This document shows positions 41,466-50,223 of a stretch of 64,000 bases of DNA, piece after piece. Made by a program: the position numbers and the translations under genes. The first letter of the stretch is position 1. Every line of letters starts with the position of its first letter. The notes beneath the pieces were generated by a model. The model was not told the DNA's origin. It saw nothing but the letters and a program-made list of their open reading frames with translations, and searched no databases. This stretch comes from Arthrobacter bussei (GTDB taxonomy: Bacteria; Actinomycetota; Actinomycetes; Actinomycetales; Micrococcaceae), in NCBI RefSeq assembly GCF_009377195.2, contig NZ_VJXX01000001.1, positions 992,001 through 1,056,000 on the forward strand. The letters are read 5' to 3'.

Positions 41466-42350
41466 GTGGCGACTGCCGCTCAGTGGCTCGAAGGAGCCCG
41501 CCCCCGAACCCTGCCGATGGCGTTCGCCCCGGTGATCATCGGCAGCGCGGCGGCCTTCGGGCTCGGCGGGTTCAAGCCCGTCAACGCCGTGCTGGCGGCG
41601 ATCGTCTCCGTGCTGCTGCAGGTCGGCGTGAACTACGCCAACGACTACTCGGACGGCATCCGCGGGACCGACGACGAGCGCGTGGGGCCTCTCCGCCTCA
41701 CCGGCTCCGGCGTAGCAGAGCCGCGGCAGGTGAAGCGGGCGGCCTTCGCGGCGTTCGGCGTCGCGATGCTGGCGGGCCTCGCCCTGATCGTCCTGTCCCA
41801 GGCCTGGATACTCCTGCTGGTCGGCGTGGGCTGCATCGCGGCGGCGTGGGGCTACACCGGCGGCAGGAACCCGTACGGCTACCTGGGGCTCGGTGACGTC
41901 TTCGTCTTCGTGTTCTTCGGGCTCGTCGCCACCCTCGGCACCACGTACACGCAGGCCGACCAGCTCTCCGCACCGGCATGGATCGGCGCCGTCTGCACCG
42001 GGCTGATCGCCACGGCGCTCCTCATGGCCAACAATGTCCGCGACATCCCCACGGACAGCGTGGTGGGCAAACGGACCCTGGCGGTGCGGCTGGGCGACAC
42101 CGCCGCCCGCATCAGCTACGTCATGATGCTGGCGGCAGCCGTCCTGCTGCCCTTGTCGCTCAGTTACGACTACCCGTGGGTGCTGCTGGTGCTCCTGCTC
42201 ATCCCGGCCTGCCTCATGCCCAGCTGGCTGATGCTGAAGGGGAAGAAGCGCAAGAGCCTGATCCCGGTCCTGAAGCAGACGGGCCTGATCAACCTCGCCT
42301 TCAGCATCCTGTTCGGCGCCGGCATCGTCATCACCACGGCGCTCGCCTAG
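41466..42350 (+). CDS. menA: 1,4-dihydroxy-2-naphthoate polyprenyltransferase MenA
   Basis: A 294-residue UbiA-superfamily membrane enzyme that attaches the isoprenoid tail to DHNA. The two Asp-rich motifs are NYANDYSDGIRGTDDERVGP and NNVRDIPTDSVVGKRTLAVRLGD, and roughly eight to nine helices are predicted. GTG 41466 was chosen because the conserved WLEGARPRTLPMAFAPV follows at once. It completes a menB-menE-menA run; a demethylmenaquinone methyltransferase is not in view. The product acts in the plasma membrane. Confidence 0.95.
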   Translation: MATAAQWLEGARPRTLPMAFAPVIIGSAAAFGLGGFKPVNAVLAAIVSVLLQVGVNYANDYSDGIRGTDDERVGPLRLTGSGVAEPRQVKRAAFAAFGVAMLAGLALIVLSQAWILLLVGVGCIAAAWGYTGGRNPYGYLGLGDVFVFVFFGLVATLGTTYTQADQLSAPAWIGAVCTGLIATALLMANNVRDIPTDSVVGKRTLAVRLGDTAARISYVMMLAAAVLLPLSLSYDYPWVLLVLLLIPACLMPSWLMLKGKKRKSLIPVLKQTGLINLAFSILFGAGIVITTALA

Positions 42351-42388
42351 CTCCGGAGGTCCTGGCGGGTCCTCCTGCGCGGGTCCTG

Positions 42389-42685
42389 CTAGGCGCGGGG
42401 CTTGCGGTCGGAGTTGACCGGCGTATTGGGGTCCAGTGCGTCCTCCGCGGCCGCGTCGTCGAGCTCGACGGCGGTGCGCACAGGTGGTGCCCCCGGCGTG
42501 AACCGACGCTGGAGCGTCGCTGCCGCGGCGTCCCGGAGGTCGCGGGCGAAGAGGTAGGTCAGGCACCAGGCGAGGACCGCGGCGACCACGGCGGAGAAGA
42601 ACAGTCCGAGGCCCAGCAGCACGCAGGCCACGTAGAACACGACGATCAGCAGGAGGCGCAGGGCGCTGAATTTGAGGAAGGCCAC
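42389..42685 (-). CDS. DUF4229 two-helix membrane protein
   Basis: A 98-residue protein with two hydrophobic helices (residues 7-45) joined by a short turn, then an Arg-containing segment (FARDLRDAAAATLQRRF) and an acidic tail. This is the DUF4229 pattern, frequent in actinobacteria and often encoded between men and cytochrome c genes. The start is a GTG after TTGGAGC. It is divergent from the PLDc_N gene, with only 30 bases between start codons. Function is unknown. Confidence 0.82.
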   Translation of the reverse strand: MAFLKFSALRLLLIVVFYVACVLLGLGLFFSAVVAAVLAWCLTYLFARDLRDAAAATLQRRFTPGAPPVRTAVELDDAAAEDALDPNTPVNSDRKPRA

Positions 42686-42703
42686 GCTCCAAGTTTACTC
42701 GCC

Positions 42704-42709
42704 TACAAT
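42704..42709 (+). promoter_or_regulatory. -10 element TACAAT for leaderless PLDc_N mRNA
   Basis: TACAAT is close to the consensus and ends six bases before ATG 42716. No room is left for a ribosome-binding site in the transcript, so it should be leaderless. Confidence 0.7.
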
Positions 42710-42715
42710 TGGCGC

Positions 42716-43162
42716 ATGCCTCGCCTCCTGCTGTTCGCCGCGATCCTCGGGGTCGCCGTCATCATCTACGCGCTCATCGATTGCGTGATGAGCCGCAAAC
42801 ACGAGGTACGCAGCATCTCCAAGACCGCGTGGTTCATCACGATCCTCGTCCTGCCTCTCATCGGAGCCGGCATGTGGTTCCTCCTCGGCCGGCCGCGCAA
42901 CGACGGCCCGTCCGGTCCGCGCCGGCCCGCACCGCGCAAGCCCACCGCACCCGATGACGATCCCGCCTTCCTCCAGAACCTCGAGGCACAGCGGCGGCAG
43001 CAGGCGCGCGAGCAGGAACGCCGACGGCGTGAGCAGGAGCAGAAGGATCTCGACGCGAAGGCACGCGAGCGGGAAGCCCGGAGCCCTGCCGAGGACGGCA
43101 AGGCCGACGGCGAGGGGAACGACGACGCCGGATCCGGCCCCGCGGGAGCACACCGCCCCTAG
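42716..43162 (+). CDS. PLDc_N domain small membrane protein
   Basis: A 148-residue protein. Two hydrophobic segments flank a short basic loop (YALIDCVMSRKHEVRSISKTAWFITILVLPLIGAGMWFLLGRP), which is the phospholipase D-nuclease N-terminal (PLDc_N) motif. It carries no phosphodiesterase HKD motif. The C-terminal half is a highly charged, Arg/Glu/Gln-rich predicted coiled coil (residues 85-125). It should be membrane-anchored with a cytoplasmic tail. Role unknown. Confidence 0.85.
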   Translation: MPRLLLFAAILGVAVIIYALIDCVMSRKHEVRSISKTAWFITILVLPLIGAGMWFLLGRPRNDGPSGPRRPAPRKPTAPDDDPAFLQNLEAQRRQQAREQERRRREQEQKDLDAKAREREARSPAEDGKADGEGNDDAGSGPAGAHRP

Positions 43163-43480
43163 CGGGCCTTCGGCGGGCCCCCATCGCCCATATCGGACGT
43201 CCCGAGGGCGTTCATCGCCCGTCGCGGTCCGTTCGAAGGATTCTCAGCGCCGCGTCCGGCCCTTCCAGGGACGTCCGGTGTCAGTAGTGGCTACCCAAGC
43301 GGCCGATCGTGCGCTACATGCCTCCCACCCTCCATCAGGACCTCCGCGCCGGGTCCCTCACACCCTTCACGGGGATGACGTGCGATGGTTCGAACCCTCC
43401 CCACGTGCGGAGCCCTCCGGCGGGCAGATCAGCACCTGCAGCTCCCCGAGTGCCAGGCACGCAATACAACGGGACACGGA
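43163..43480. other. Intergenic stretch without a recognisable gene
   Basis: About 320 bases between the PLDc_N gene and the terminator of the ccs operon. A GGTTCGAACC string at 43388 recalls a tRNA T-loop, but no cloverleaf can be drawn around it on either strand. Only short frames without motifs occur. Confidence 0.5.
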
Positions 43481-43510
43481 GAAGCCCCGCGGTCGTGACC
43501 GCGGGGCTTC
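43481..43510. terminator. Strong bidirectional hairpin terminator after ccsB
   Basis: GAAGCCCCGCGGTC (43481-43494) pairs perfectly with GACCGCGGGGCTTC (43497-43510). It lies 20 bases beyond the ccsB stop on the minus strand and could also stop transcription arriving from the left. Confidence 0.85.
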
Positions 43511-43529
43511 GTCGTGGGGCCCGCTGCTC

Positions 43530-44564
43530 CTAGACGCCGGAGTAGCTGTGCAGGCCCGAGAAGTAGATGTTCACGATCGTGAAGTTGAAGACGATGCAGA
43601 GGTACCCGACGATCGAGAGCCAGGCGGCGCGCGTACCCGTCCAGCCCCTGGTGGCGCGAGCGTGCAGGTAGCCGGCGTAGACGGTCCAGATCACGAAGGT
43701 CCAGACCTCCTTGGTGTCCCAGCCCCAGTAGCGGCCCCAGGCCTGCTCCGCCCAGATGGCGCCGGCCATGAGGGTGAAGGTCCAGCCGACGAACGCGATC
43801 GCGTTCAGGCGGTAGGACAGGTTCTCGAGGCTGAGGGCCGAGGGCACCAGGCGGAGGAACTTCGCGGTGTCGACCTTGCCCGCGAGGAGCTTCGCCTCCC
43901 GGCTGGTCTGCAGAAGCTGCAGGACGGACATCGCGAAGGTGATGGTGAACAGGGCCGAGGACGCGACGGCGATGGACACGTGCACGATCAGCCAGTAGCT
44001 CTGCAGGGCCGGGATCAGGCGGGCGACGGGCGTGGGGAAGCCGACCGTGGCGGCGCACAGCATGATCACGACGAGGCCCACCACGAAGGAGCCCACGAAG
44101 CGGAGGTCCTTGCGGGTGAGGGTGATGAGGAAGATGGCCGCGACGAGGAAGGCACCCGTGGTGCAGAACTCGTACATGTTGCCCCAGGGCACGCGGTTCG
44201 CGGCGACACCACGGCTCACGACGGCAGCGCCGTGGATCACGGCCGCGAGGATCGTCAGCGACACGGCGATCCGCGCCGTCCCGCGCCGGGGGCCGGCGCC
44301 GTAGTCCATGGAGTCGTCCGCGGTCGAGCGGGCCGCCGGGGTGGACCCCGCTGCCGACGCCCCGCCCCGTGCCCCGACGCCGGCGAGTGCACGCTCGGGC
44401 GCACCCTGCTGGCTCGCGAGCCGCGACTCGATCGTGCCGATGGTCGTGCTGGACCGGACGAGGTCCAGCACGAAGAAGATCAGGGCCACCACATAGGCGA
44501 TGGAGGCCAGCAGCATGAGGAGCTCGCTGATCTGCCCGAGCTCGGCGTTGACTGGTTGTGGCAT
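43530..44564 (-). CDS. ccsB: Cytochrome c biogenesis protein CcsB (CcsA/ResC-type haem handling)
   Basis: A 344-residue polytopic membrane protein of system II cytochrome c maturation. The tryptophan-rich WGRYWGWDTKEVW motif (about residues 273-285) binds haem for export, with conserved His residues in neighbouring loops. Eight helices are expected. Residues 50-95 form an extra Ala/Gly/Ser-rich cytoplasmic loop. It works with the ResB/Ccs1 protein, whose stop overlaps this start as TGATG. Actinobacterial naming varies between CcsA and CcsB. Confidence 0.93.
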   Translation of the reverse strand: MPQPVNAELGQISELLMLLASIAYVVALIFFVLDLVRSSTTIGTIESRLASQQGAPERALAGVGARGGASAAGSTPAARSTADDSMDYGAGPRRGTARIAVSLTILAAVIHGAAVVSRGVAANRVPWGNMYEFCTTGAFLVAAIFLITLTRKDLRFVGSFVVGLVVIMLCAATVGFPTPVARLIPALQSYWLIVHVSIAVASSALFTITFAMSVLQLLQTSREAKLLAGKVDTAKFLRLVPSALSLENLSYRLNAIAFVGWTFTLMAGAIWAEQAWGRYWGWDTKEVWTFVIWTVYAGYLHARATRGWTGTRAAWLSIVGYLCIVFNFTIVNIYFSGLHSYSGV

Positions 44565-46294
44565 CAGTTGTCCTTCGTCGTGTGGTGCGAATTCCCCGTG
44601 CCGGCTGCCGATGTCCCGGCCTCCTGCAATGTATCTTCCTCCGCGGCACCCTCGGGTGCCAGCCAGCGGTCGGCCAGCAGCTTCTCGACGGCCTCGCCCT
44701 CGGCAGGCAGTCGGTGGTCCTCGCCGCGGGCGAGCAGACCGTACTCGAGCATGATGCGCCCGTCGGGATGCTCGCCCGTTCGGACCCAGAGCCTGCGCCG
44801 GCCGATGAACAGGGACGCCGTCAGGCCCAGAAGCGCGAGCGTCGAGAAGACGAGTGCTCCGACCTCCCCCGGGTCGTGGTGGATGTCCAGCGCCACGTAG
44901 CGCTTCAGTCCGTCGAAGGTGACCGAGCCCTTGCCCTCGGGCAGGTCGTAGGTCTGGCCGACCCCGAGCACGATCCCGCCGTCGTCGTTGGTGCGGCTGT
45001 TGAGCTCGGTCAGGTTCTCCGTGTCGAGGACGTAGACGTTCTCGGGCGTGCCGTCGTCGAGCCCCAGGTCCCCGTAGTAGGAGTTGAGGTTCAGCTGCGG
45101 GTTGAAGGGATCAGGATCCCTCGAGAAGGAGACGCCCTGCTCGTCGACGAAGGCGGTGGGGAGGAAGAATCCGACGAAGCCGAGCTGGTCCGGCTTCGCG
45201 TCGGGCGCCTTGATGACGATCAGCGAGGTGTAGAGACCGTCGGACGGTACCGAGACGACGGGCCCCTCGGAGGCGATGTTGCCCTCGCCGTCGCGCACCG
45301 TCACGACCGGCGCATACCCGTTGCCGACCAGATAGACGTTGGTGCCGCCGATGGTCACCGGCGCATTGACCTTGAGGACCTGTGGCTCCTCGTCGGCGCC
45401 CGGCCCCTCCTGCGTGGTGATGTTCGCCGTGAAGTCCAGGGGCTGGCCGTAGTGGCTGGTCTGCTCGCGGTCGAAGCGTACGTCGAAGGAGTCGAGGCGG
45501 ATCGAGAAGGGATCGAGCCGGTCGTCGGAGAAGTTCGATCCGGGGTTGAAGCTGTCGTACCCGATCAGGGTGTTGACGAAGCTGTCGCCCTCGACGATCA
45601 CCTTCTGGCCGTTGTAGCCGAACAGCCCTCCGACCGCCACGGAGACGAGCACGCCGATGAGCGAGGTGTGGAAGACGAGGTTGCCGAACTCCTTCGCGAG
45701 TCCGCGCTCCGCACCCACCGAGGGACGGTCCGTGCCGGCGTCGCGCACGTCCACCCGGTATCCGCGCTTCTTCAGCAGGGCTGCGGCCTCCTCGGCAGCG
45801 GCCGACGGCGTGAGCCCGGCCGCGCGTGCCCGAGGGGCGGGGACCTCGAGCGTGCCGTAGACGGGCAGTCGCGAGAGCCGTTTGGGCGTCCTCGGGGGCG
45901 TGGAGCGCACAGCCCTGAAGTGCGCCCGTGCCCGGGGGACCACGCAGCCGATGAGCGAGATGAAGAGCAGGAGGTAGATCGCGGAGAACCAGACGGACGA
46001 GTAGACGTCGAAGAGCTGGAACCAGTCCAGCACCGGGCCCGTGTCCGGATTGTTCTGGATGTACTGCGTGACGACCGCGGGATTCGCAGGGCGCTGCGGG
46101 AAGAGCGAACCGGGCACCGCCGCGACGGCGAGGAACAGGAGGAGGAACAGCGCGGTGCGCATGCTGGTCAGCTGCGTCCAGGCCCACCGCAGGGTGCCGA
46201 GGAAGCCGAGGGAGGGCAGGACGACGTCGGATTGGCCGCCGCCGGCCGTGCCCCTCGTGTCCTCGGAGATGTCCTGCGAGATGTCCTGCTTCAC
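44564..46294 (-). CDS. resB: Cytochrome c biogenesis protein ResB (Ccs1)
   Basis: A 576-residue membrane protein that forms the system II synthase with CcsB. SMRTALFLLLFLAVAAVPGSLFPQRPANP holds the first helix and conserved PGS motif; a second and third helix follow near residues 98 and 207. A large extracytoplasmic domain (about 225-470) precedes the last helix at about 477-495. It sits between ccdA and ccsB in the order resA-ccdA-resB-ccsB, which is widely conserved. Confidence 0.93.
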   Translation of the reverse strand: MKQDISQDISEDTRGTAGGGQSDVVLPSLGFLGTLRWAWTQLTSMRTALFLLLFLAVAAVPGSLFPQRPANPAVVTQYIQNNPDTGPVLDWFQLFDVYSSVWFSAIYLLLFISLIGCVVPRARAHFRAVRSTPPRTPKRLSRLPVYGTLEVPAPRARAAGLTPSAAAEEAAALLKKRGYRVDVRDAGTDRPSVGAERGLAKEFGNLVFHTSLIGVLVSVAVGGLFGYNGQKVIVEGDSFVNTLIGYDSFNPGSNFSDDRLDPFSIRLDSFDVRFDREQTSHYGQPLDFTANITTQEGPGADEEPQVLKVNAPVTIGGTNVYLVGNGYAPVVTVRDGEGNIASEGPVVSVPSDGLYTSLIVIKAPDAKPDQLGFVGFFLPTAFVDEQGVSFSRDPDPFNPQLNLNSYYGDLGLDDGTPENVYVLDTENLTELNSRTNDDGGIVLGVGQTYDLPEGKGSVTFDGLKRYVALDIHHDPGEVGALVFSTLALLGLTASLFIGRRRLWVRTGEHPDGRIMLEYGLLARGEDHRLPAEGEAVEKLLADRWLAPEGAAEEDTLQEAGTSAAGTGNSHHTTKDN

Positions 46295-46349
46295 AGTGCC
46301 CTTCCCGTCCGTGCTTCGTCCTCGTGGCTGTTACCGGCGCGTGGGGTCG

Positions 46350-47165
46350 TCATATCGGCAGCACCACATTCCCGATCACCAGGTCCTGCAGCCGGGTGAT
46401 CCAGATGTTCCACAGACCCGTCACCATCAGCACGCCGACGAGCACGAGCATGCCGCCTCCGGTGCGCTGCAGCAGCAGGCGGTGCCTGCGGAAGAACGCG
46501 AGTGCCCCCATGCCGCGCCGGACGCCGAGTGCGATCAGGAGGAACGGGAGCCCGAGTCCGAGGCAGTAGACGAAGGTCAGCAGGGCACCCTTGAGCGCCG
46601 TCGCGTCATTGCCCGAGATGGCCAGGAGCTGGACCGCTCCGAGCGTGGGGCCGATGCACGGCGCCCACCCGAGCCCGAACGTCACGCCGAGCAGCGGGGC
46701 TCCCAGCAGGCCGGCGGGCACCTTCGCGTGCACGCGGCTCTCGCGCTGGAACCAGGACAACCCGCCCATGAAGACGACGCCCAGGAGGATTACGACGACG
46801 CCGAACACCTGGATGAGCCAGCCCTGGGAGACGCGCAGGAAGGCCCCGAGCTGGCCGAAGAGCGCCCCGTAGGCCATGAACACGACGGAGAACCCGAGCA
46901 CGAACAGTCCGATCCCGGCGAACATCCGGCCGCGCCGCTGCTTCTCGAGGTCCACCCCGGTGAGACCCGTGACGTAGCCGAGGTAGCCGGGGACGAGCGG
47001 AAGGACACAGGGTGAGGCGAAGGAGACGAGCCCGGCCAGCAGGGCGACCGGCAGCGCGAGGAGCATGGACCCGCTGAGCACGGCATCGGCGAACGCGTTC
47101 CCCGCGACGAGGGGAACGGAGGTGGAGAGGTGACCCGCCTCGGGCAGGACCATCGAGGTGATCAT
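46350..47165 (-). CDS. ccdA: Cytochrome c biogenesis thiol transporter CcdA
   Basis: A 271-residue membrane protein with six core helices. It moves reducing equivalents from cytosolic thioredoxin to ResA. The two redox Cys lie in SFASPCVLPLVPGYLGYVTG (about residue 53) and FGLGWAPCIGPTLGA (about residue 171), the conserved PC motifs of CcdA/DsbD-type proteins. It begins 21 bases after the resA stop. The start at 47165 or the ATG four codons later cannot be separated. Confidence 0.94.
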   Translation of the reverse strand: MITSMVLPEAGHLSTSVPLVAGNAFADAVLSGSMLLALPVALLAGLVSFASPCVLPLVPGYLGYVTGLTGVDLEKQRRGRMFAGIGLFVLGFSVVFMAYGALFGQLGAFLRVSQGWLIQVFGVVVILLGVVFMGGLSWFQRESRVHAKVPAGLLGAPLLGVTFGLGWAPCIGPTLGAVQLLAISGNDATALKGALLTFVYCLGLGLPFLLIALGVRRGMGALAFFRRHRLLLQRTGGGMLVLVGVLMVTGLWNIWITRLQDLVIGNVVLPI

Positions 47166-47186
47166 CGGCGCGGTGCGCGCACGGCG

Positions 47187-47807
47187 CTACTCCGCGAGCG
47201 CATCGGTGATCAGCGCCTTCAACGTGCTGCGGTCCGCGAGGCCGAGGATGCGTGCGGACACGCGCCCCTCCTTGTCGAGCACGAGGGTGGTCGGCACGGC
47301 CTGCGGGGGGACGTACTGCGTCATGTCCAGCAGGACGCCGCCGTCCTTGTCGTCGAAGCTCTCGTACGGGATGTCGAAACTGCGCTCGAAGGCCTCGGCG
47401 GTCGCCTGCTCATCGCGGATGTTCACCCCGTGGAAGACCGCGCCCTGCGGCGCGTACTCGTCGTGCAGCGAGACGAGGTCGGGTGCCTCCTCGCGACAGG
47501 GCGCGCACGAGGCGTACCAGAAGTTGAGGACGGCGACCTGGCCGGCCCAGTCGGAACTGGAGACCGCCGTCCCGTCGAAGAGGGTGCCGTCGATGGCGAC
47601 GGGCTCGCCCCGGACCGTCGGGTCGTACTCCGTGACGGAGCCGTCACCGGCGATGTAGTTCTTGCCGTCTCCCGCATCGGCCTGCTGGGCCAGGGGATCG
47701 TCCGCGGCGCACGAGGTCACCACGAGGGAGACCGGCACGGTGAAGGCCAGCGCCATGCCCAGCCTGAGCAGCAGGTGACGCCTGGTGGAGCGGACGAGTG
47801 TGGTCAC
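47187..47807 (-). CDS. resA: TlpA/ResA-like thiol-disulphide oxidoreductase lipoprotein
   Basis: A 206-residue extracytoplasmic thioredoxin-fold protein that reduces apocytochrome c haem-binding cysteines. The N-terminus is a lipoprotein signal with VTSC (Cys33). The redox site is SCAPC with Cys101 and Cys104, following NFWYA. VPTTLVLDKEGRV carries the cis-Pro. GTG 47807 follows GGAAGAAG. A CTAC-N5-GTAG dyad and TAGAAT -10 box lie just upstream, so it may open its own transcription unit within the cytochrome c gene set. Confidence 0.92.
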   Translation of the reverse strand: MTTLVRSTRRHLLLRLGMALAFTVPVSLVVTSCAADDPLAQQADAGDGKNYIAGDGSVTEYDPTVRGEPVAIDGTLFDGTAVSSSDWAGQVAVLNFWYASCAPCREEAPDLVSLHDEYAPQGAVFHGVNIRDEQATAEAFERSFDIPYESFDDKDGGVLLDMTQYVPPQAVPTTLVLDKEGRVSARILGLADRSTLKALITDALAE

Positions 47808-47825
47808 GGCTTCTTCCGTTGATTT

Positions 47826-47850
47826 CTACGACGTGTAGTAATTCTATTAC
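47826..47850 (-). promoter_or_regulatory. resA promoter with BlaI/MecI-like dyad
   Basis: CTAC-GACGT-GTAG (47826-47838) is a dyad resembling the TACTAC-N-GTAGTA operators of actinobacterial BlaI-family repressors. TAGAAT on the minus strand (47841-47846) could be the -10, so the dyad would overlap the start. No blaI gene is nearby; the regulator is inferred only. Confidence 0.4.
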
Positions 47851-48518
47851 GCCCCGGGGACATTCGCGGCACCGGGCAGGAGGTCCGCGCAGGGCTCGGC
47901 GTACCGGACCCGCCGGATGACGTCACCCTCGAAGTCGATCGAGGTCACCGAGGTCAGCGTGCACTCGCGCTGGCGCGGATCGTGCCAGAGACGGCGGCGC
48001 TCGGCCGCGAGTCGCGTGACCCAGATGGGCAGCTGGTGGCTCACCAGGATGGCCTCGGCCGGGGCCTCGGACGCACCGCCCAGCTCGACGGCGCGGCGCC
48101 GTGCGTCCTGCACGCCCCTCATGACCCGCTCCGCCTGCTCGCTGTACGGCTCGCCCCAAGACGGACGGAACGGGTTGACGAGCAGCGGCCAGTACCGGGG
48201 CTGGCGGAGGCGGCTCTTGATCCTCGACATCCCCTCGAAGCGGTTGTCCGCCTCGATGATGCGCTCGTCCGTGGAGATCTCGAGATCGAGGGCCTCGGCG
48301 ACGGGCTGCGCCGTCTCCTGCGCACGGGTCAGGGGAGAGGCCACCAGCAGGACGATGTTCGCGCCGTCGTCCCGTCGCTGCGCGAAGTGACCGGCCATCT
48401 GGGACGCCATGCGCCGCCCGAGCTCGGAGAGGTGGAACTCGGGGAGCCTGCCGTAGAGGACGCCCTCCGGATTGTGGACCTCACCATGGCGCACCAGGTG
48501 GACGGTTGATCTCTGCAT
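47847..48518 (-). CDS. Histidine phosphatase family protein (phosphoglycerate mutase-like)
   Basis: A 223-residue branch-1 histidine phosphatase. The phosphohistidine motif is VHLVRHGEVHNPEG at residues 6-19, and the second catalytic His is in ILVSHQLPIWV. PLTRAQETAQPVAEAL is also typical. ATG 48518 is chosen over the ATG six codons upstream, because GAAACT ends six bases before it. In M. tuberculosis the homologous gene (Rv0525) also precedes the ccs genes, but its link with cytochrome maturation is unknown. Confidence 0.9.
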   Translation of the reverse strand: MQRSTVHLVRHGEVHNPEGVLYGRLPEFHLSELGRRMASQMAGHFAQRRDDGANIVLLVASPLTRAQETAQPVAEALDLEISTDERIIEADNRFEGMSRIKSRLRQPRYWPLLVNPFRPSWGEPYSEQAERVMRGVQDARRRAVELGGASEAPAEAILVSHQLPIWVTRLAAERRRLWHDPRQRECTLTSVTSIDFEGDVIRRVRYAEPCADLLPGAANVPGA

Positions 48519-48626
48519 GCCCCCAGTTTCCCGCATGCCACCGCGTCACGGCCAATCGCCGACGAGGAGGCGCAGGGCGCTCTCGTGATCAGTTGGTTGA
48601 AGACTTGAGCGATGTGTGGAATAAAA

Positions 48627-48640
48627 CATGCAAACGCATG
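48627..48640. promoter_or_regulatory. Dyad CATGC-AAAC-GCATG upstream of the YceI gene
   Basis: The perfect 5-base arms sit within an A/T-richer stretch (AAAA before, TTTT after) about 50 bases before the YceI start codon. A MarR-type or other dimeric regulator is plausible; none is encoded beside it. Confidence 0.4.
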
Positions 48641-48689
48641 CTTTTCCATCTCGTAAGCATTCGCCATCCCTCTTCTCCAGGAGATCATC

Positions 48690-49247
48690 ATGACCGTTCC
48701 CACAGGCCTCACCTCCGGCACCTGGTCCTTCGACCCCGCGCACAGCGAGGTCGGCTTCAGTGTCCGCCACGCCGGCATCAGCAAGGTCCGAGGCTCCTTC
48801 AAGGATGTCGACGCCTCCCTCGCCGTCGGCTCCTCCCTCGAGGACTCCGCCATCACCGTCACCATCAAGACCGCCTCCTTCAGCTCGGGCGACGAGAACC
48901 GCGACGGCCACGTCAAGAGTGCCGACTTCTTCGACGTCGAGCAGTTCCCGGAGATGACCTTCGTCTCGACGTCGCACGCCGGCTCGGGCGAGAGCTACAC
49001 CATCACCGGTGACCTCACCATCCGCGGCATCACCAAGTCCGTGGTCCTGGAGGCCGACTTCAACGGCGTCGCCGTCGATCCCTTCGGCACCACCCGCGCC
49101 GGCGTCTCGGCGTCCACGACCATCTCCCGCAAGGACTTCGGCCTGACCTGGAACGCCGCGCTCGAAGCCGGCGGCGTCCTCGTCGGTGACAAGGTGACCA
49201 TCAGCATCGAAGCGGAGTTCGTCGCTCCCGTCGCCGCGACGGTCTGA
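48690..49247 (+). CDS. YceI family lipocalin-like protein
   Basis: A 185-residue protein of the YceI family, a beta-barrel that binds long isoprenoid-type lipids. GTWSFDPAHSEVGFSVRHAGISKVRGSFKDVDA and the ending SRKDFGLTWNAALEAGGVLVGDKVTISIEAEF are close to the family pattern. No signal peptide is present, unlike periplasmic YceI of Gram-negatives, so it is probably cytosolic. AGGAGATCATC precedes the ATG. A 17-bp stem terminator follows. Confidence 0.92.
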   Translation: MTVPTGLTSGTWSFDPAHSEVGFSVRHAGISKVRGSFKDVDASLAVGSSLEDSAITVTIKTASFSSGDENRDGHVKSADFFDVEQFPEMTFVSTSHAGSGESYTITGDLTIRGITKSVVLEADFNGVAVDPFGTTRAGVSASTTISRKDFGLTWNAALEAGGVLVGDKVTISIEAEFVAPVAATV

Positions 49248-49277
49248 CCCGACTCTCCTCCCCGCCGCCGCACCGCC

Positions 49278-49315
49278 CGACGGCCGGCGTCGTCCCCCGA
49301 CGACGCCGGCCGTCG
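49278..49315. terminator. Long hairpin terminator after the YceI gene
   Basis: A 17-base arm at 49278-49294 pairs perfectly with 49299-49315 around a CCCC loop. It starts 31 bases after the YceI stop codon. No strong U-tract follows, as is common in high-GC actinobacteria. Confidence 0.85.
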
Positions 49316-49535
49316 GCGTCCCACAGGCTTCCCGCGGTGGACCCGGCGGACGTGGCGAGCCCCCGTGACCGGCCCGCACGTCCGCGCCCGCGTCGGACGC
49401 CGTCGGCCTGTCACCCTCGCGGGGGACCTACTAGGCTGGCGGAAGACCGCACCGGCGGCGGGGACGTCCATGGGGGCACCGGCGCCGATCCTGCGGATCC
49501 AGGACAGCCACGCACTGCACACGGAGGACGCCGCG

Positions 49536-50207
49536 ATGAGTACGCCACACAATGACCAGGGCCCGGGGAACAACGCGCAGGGCTGGAACCCGCCCGGAGG
49601 CGCGAGCCAGGACGGCCGCCAAGCCGGGCAACAGTACGGGCAACAGTACGGGCAGCAGGACAGCTCAGGGCCCTACGGCTACCAGCCCGCCCAACCCTCG
49701 AGCTACGCCTACCCGACCTCCGGGAACATCGCGGACGGCTCGGACGCGCCCGGGAAGGGCCCGGCCCCCAAAGAGGTCATGCGGGCGTACTACCTGATCC
49801 TGGCCGCCGGAGTCGCCTACCTCGTCTCCTCGATCACCTCGGCGCTGCTGATCGACATGCCCGAGATGGCCGGCGGCTCGTTCGGGGTCGGGATCAGGCT
49901 GGTCTTCGCCGTGGTGTTCGCGGCCGTCTACGTGGTCCTGGCGCTGTTCATCCGCCGGGGACAGAACTGGGCACGCATCACCGCGACCGTCCTGGCCGCG
50001 CTGAACGTGGTGTCCACGGTCGGGTCGCTCCTGCTCCTGCCGATCATCAACCAGGCCGCGGAGGCCAGCGGGACCGTCGTCCCCGAGACGCCCGTGATCT
50101 CGACGGCGCTCGGCCTCCTCGTCATGCTGCTCGGCGTGGCCGGCGTCGTCATGACCTACCTGAAGCCCGCGCGGCCCTACTTCGCGCCGCAGCGACTCGG
50201 GTACTGA
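49536..50207 (+). CDS. Multi-pass membrane protein with Gln/Gly-rich N-terminal tail (hypothetical)
   Basis: A 223-residue protein. Residues 1-75 are Gly/Gln/Pro/Tyr-rich and contain short repeats (GQQYGQQYGQQ). Four hydrophobic helices follow (starting near residues 83, 113, 143 and 189), and the C-terminus PYFAPQRLGY faces the cytosol if the count is right. GGAGG lies upstream of ATG 49536. No family was recognised. It converges with rex, ending 16 bases before it. Confidence 0.8.
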   Translation: MSTPHNDQGPGNNAQGWNPPGGASQDGRQAGQQYGQQYGQQDSSGPYGYQPAQPSSYAYPTSGNIADGSDAPGKGPAPKEVMRAYYLILAAGVAYLVSSITSALLIDMPEMAGGSFGVGIRLVFAVVFAAVYVVLALFIRRGQNWARITATVLAALNVVSTVGSLLLLPIINQAAEASGTVVPETPVISTALGLLVMLLGVAGVVMTYLKPARPYFAPQRLGY

Positions 50208-50223
50208 CCGCCCCGACCTGCGA

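Noticed and set aside
43380-43410. tRNA-like T-loop string GGTTCGAACC
   Set aside because: The string is self-complementary, and no acceptor, D-arm or anticodon stem can be drawn around it on either strand.
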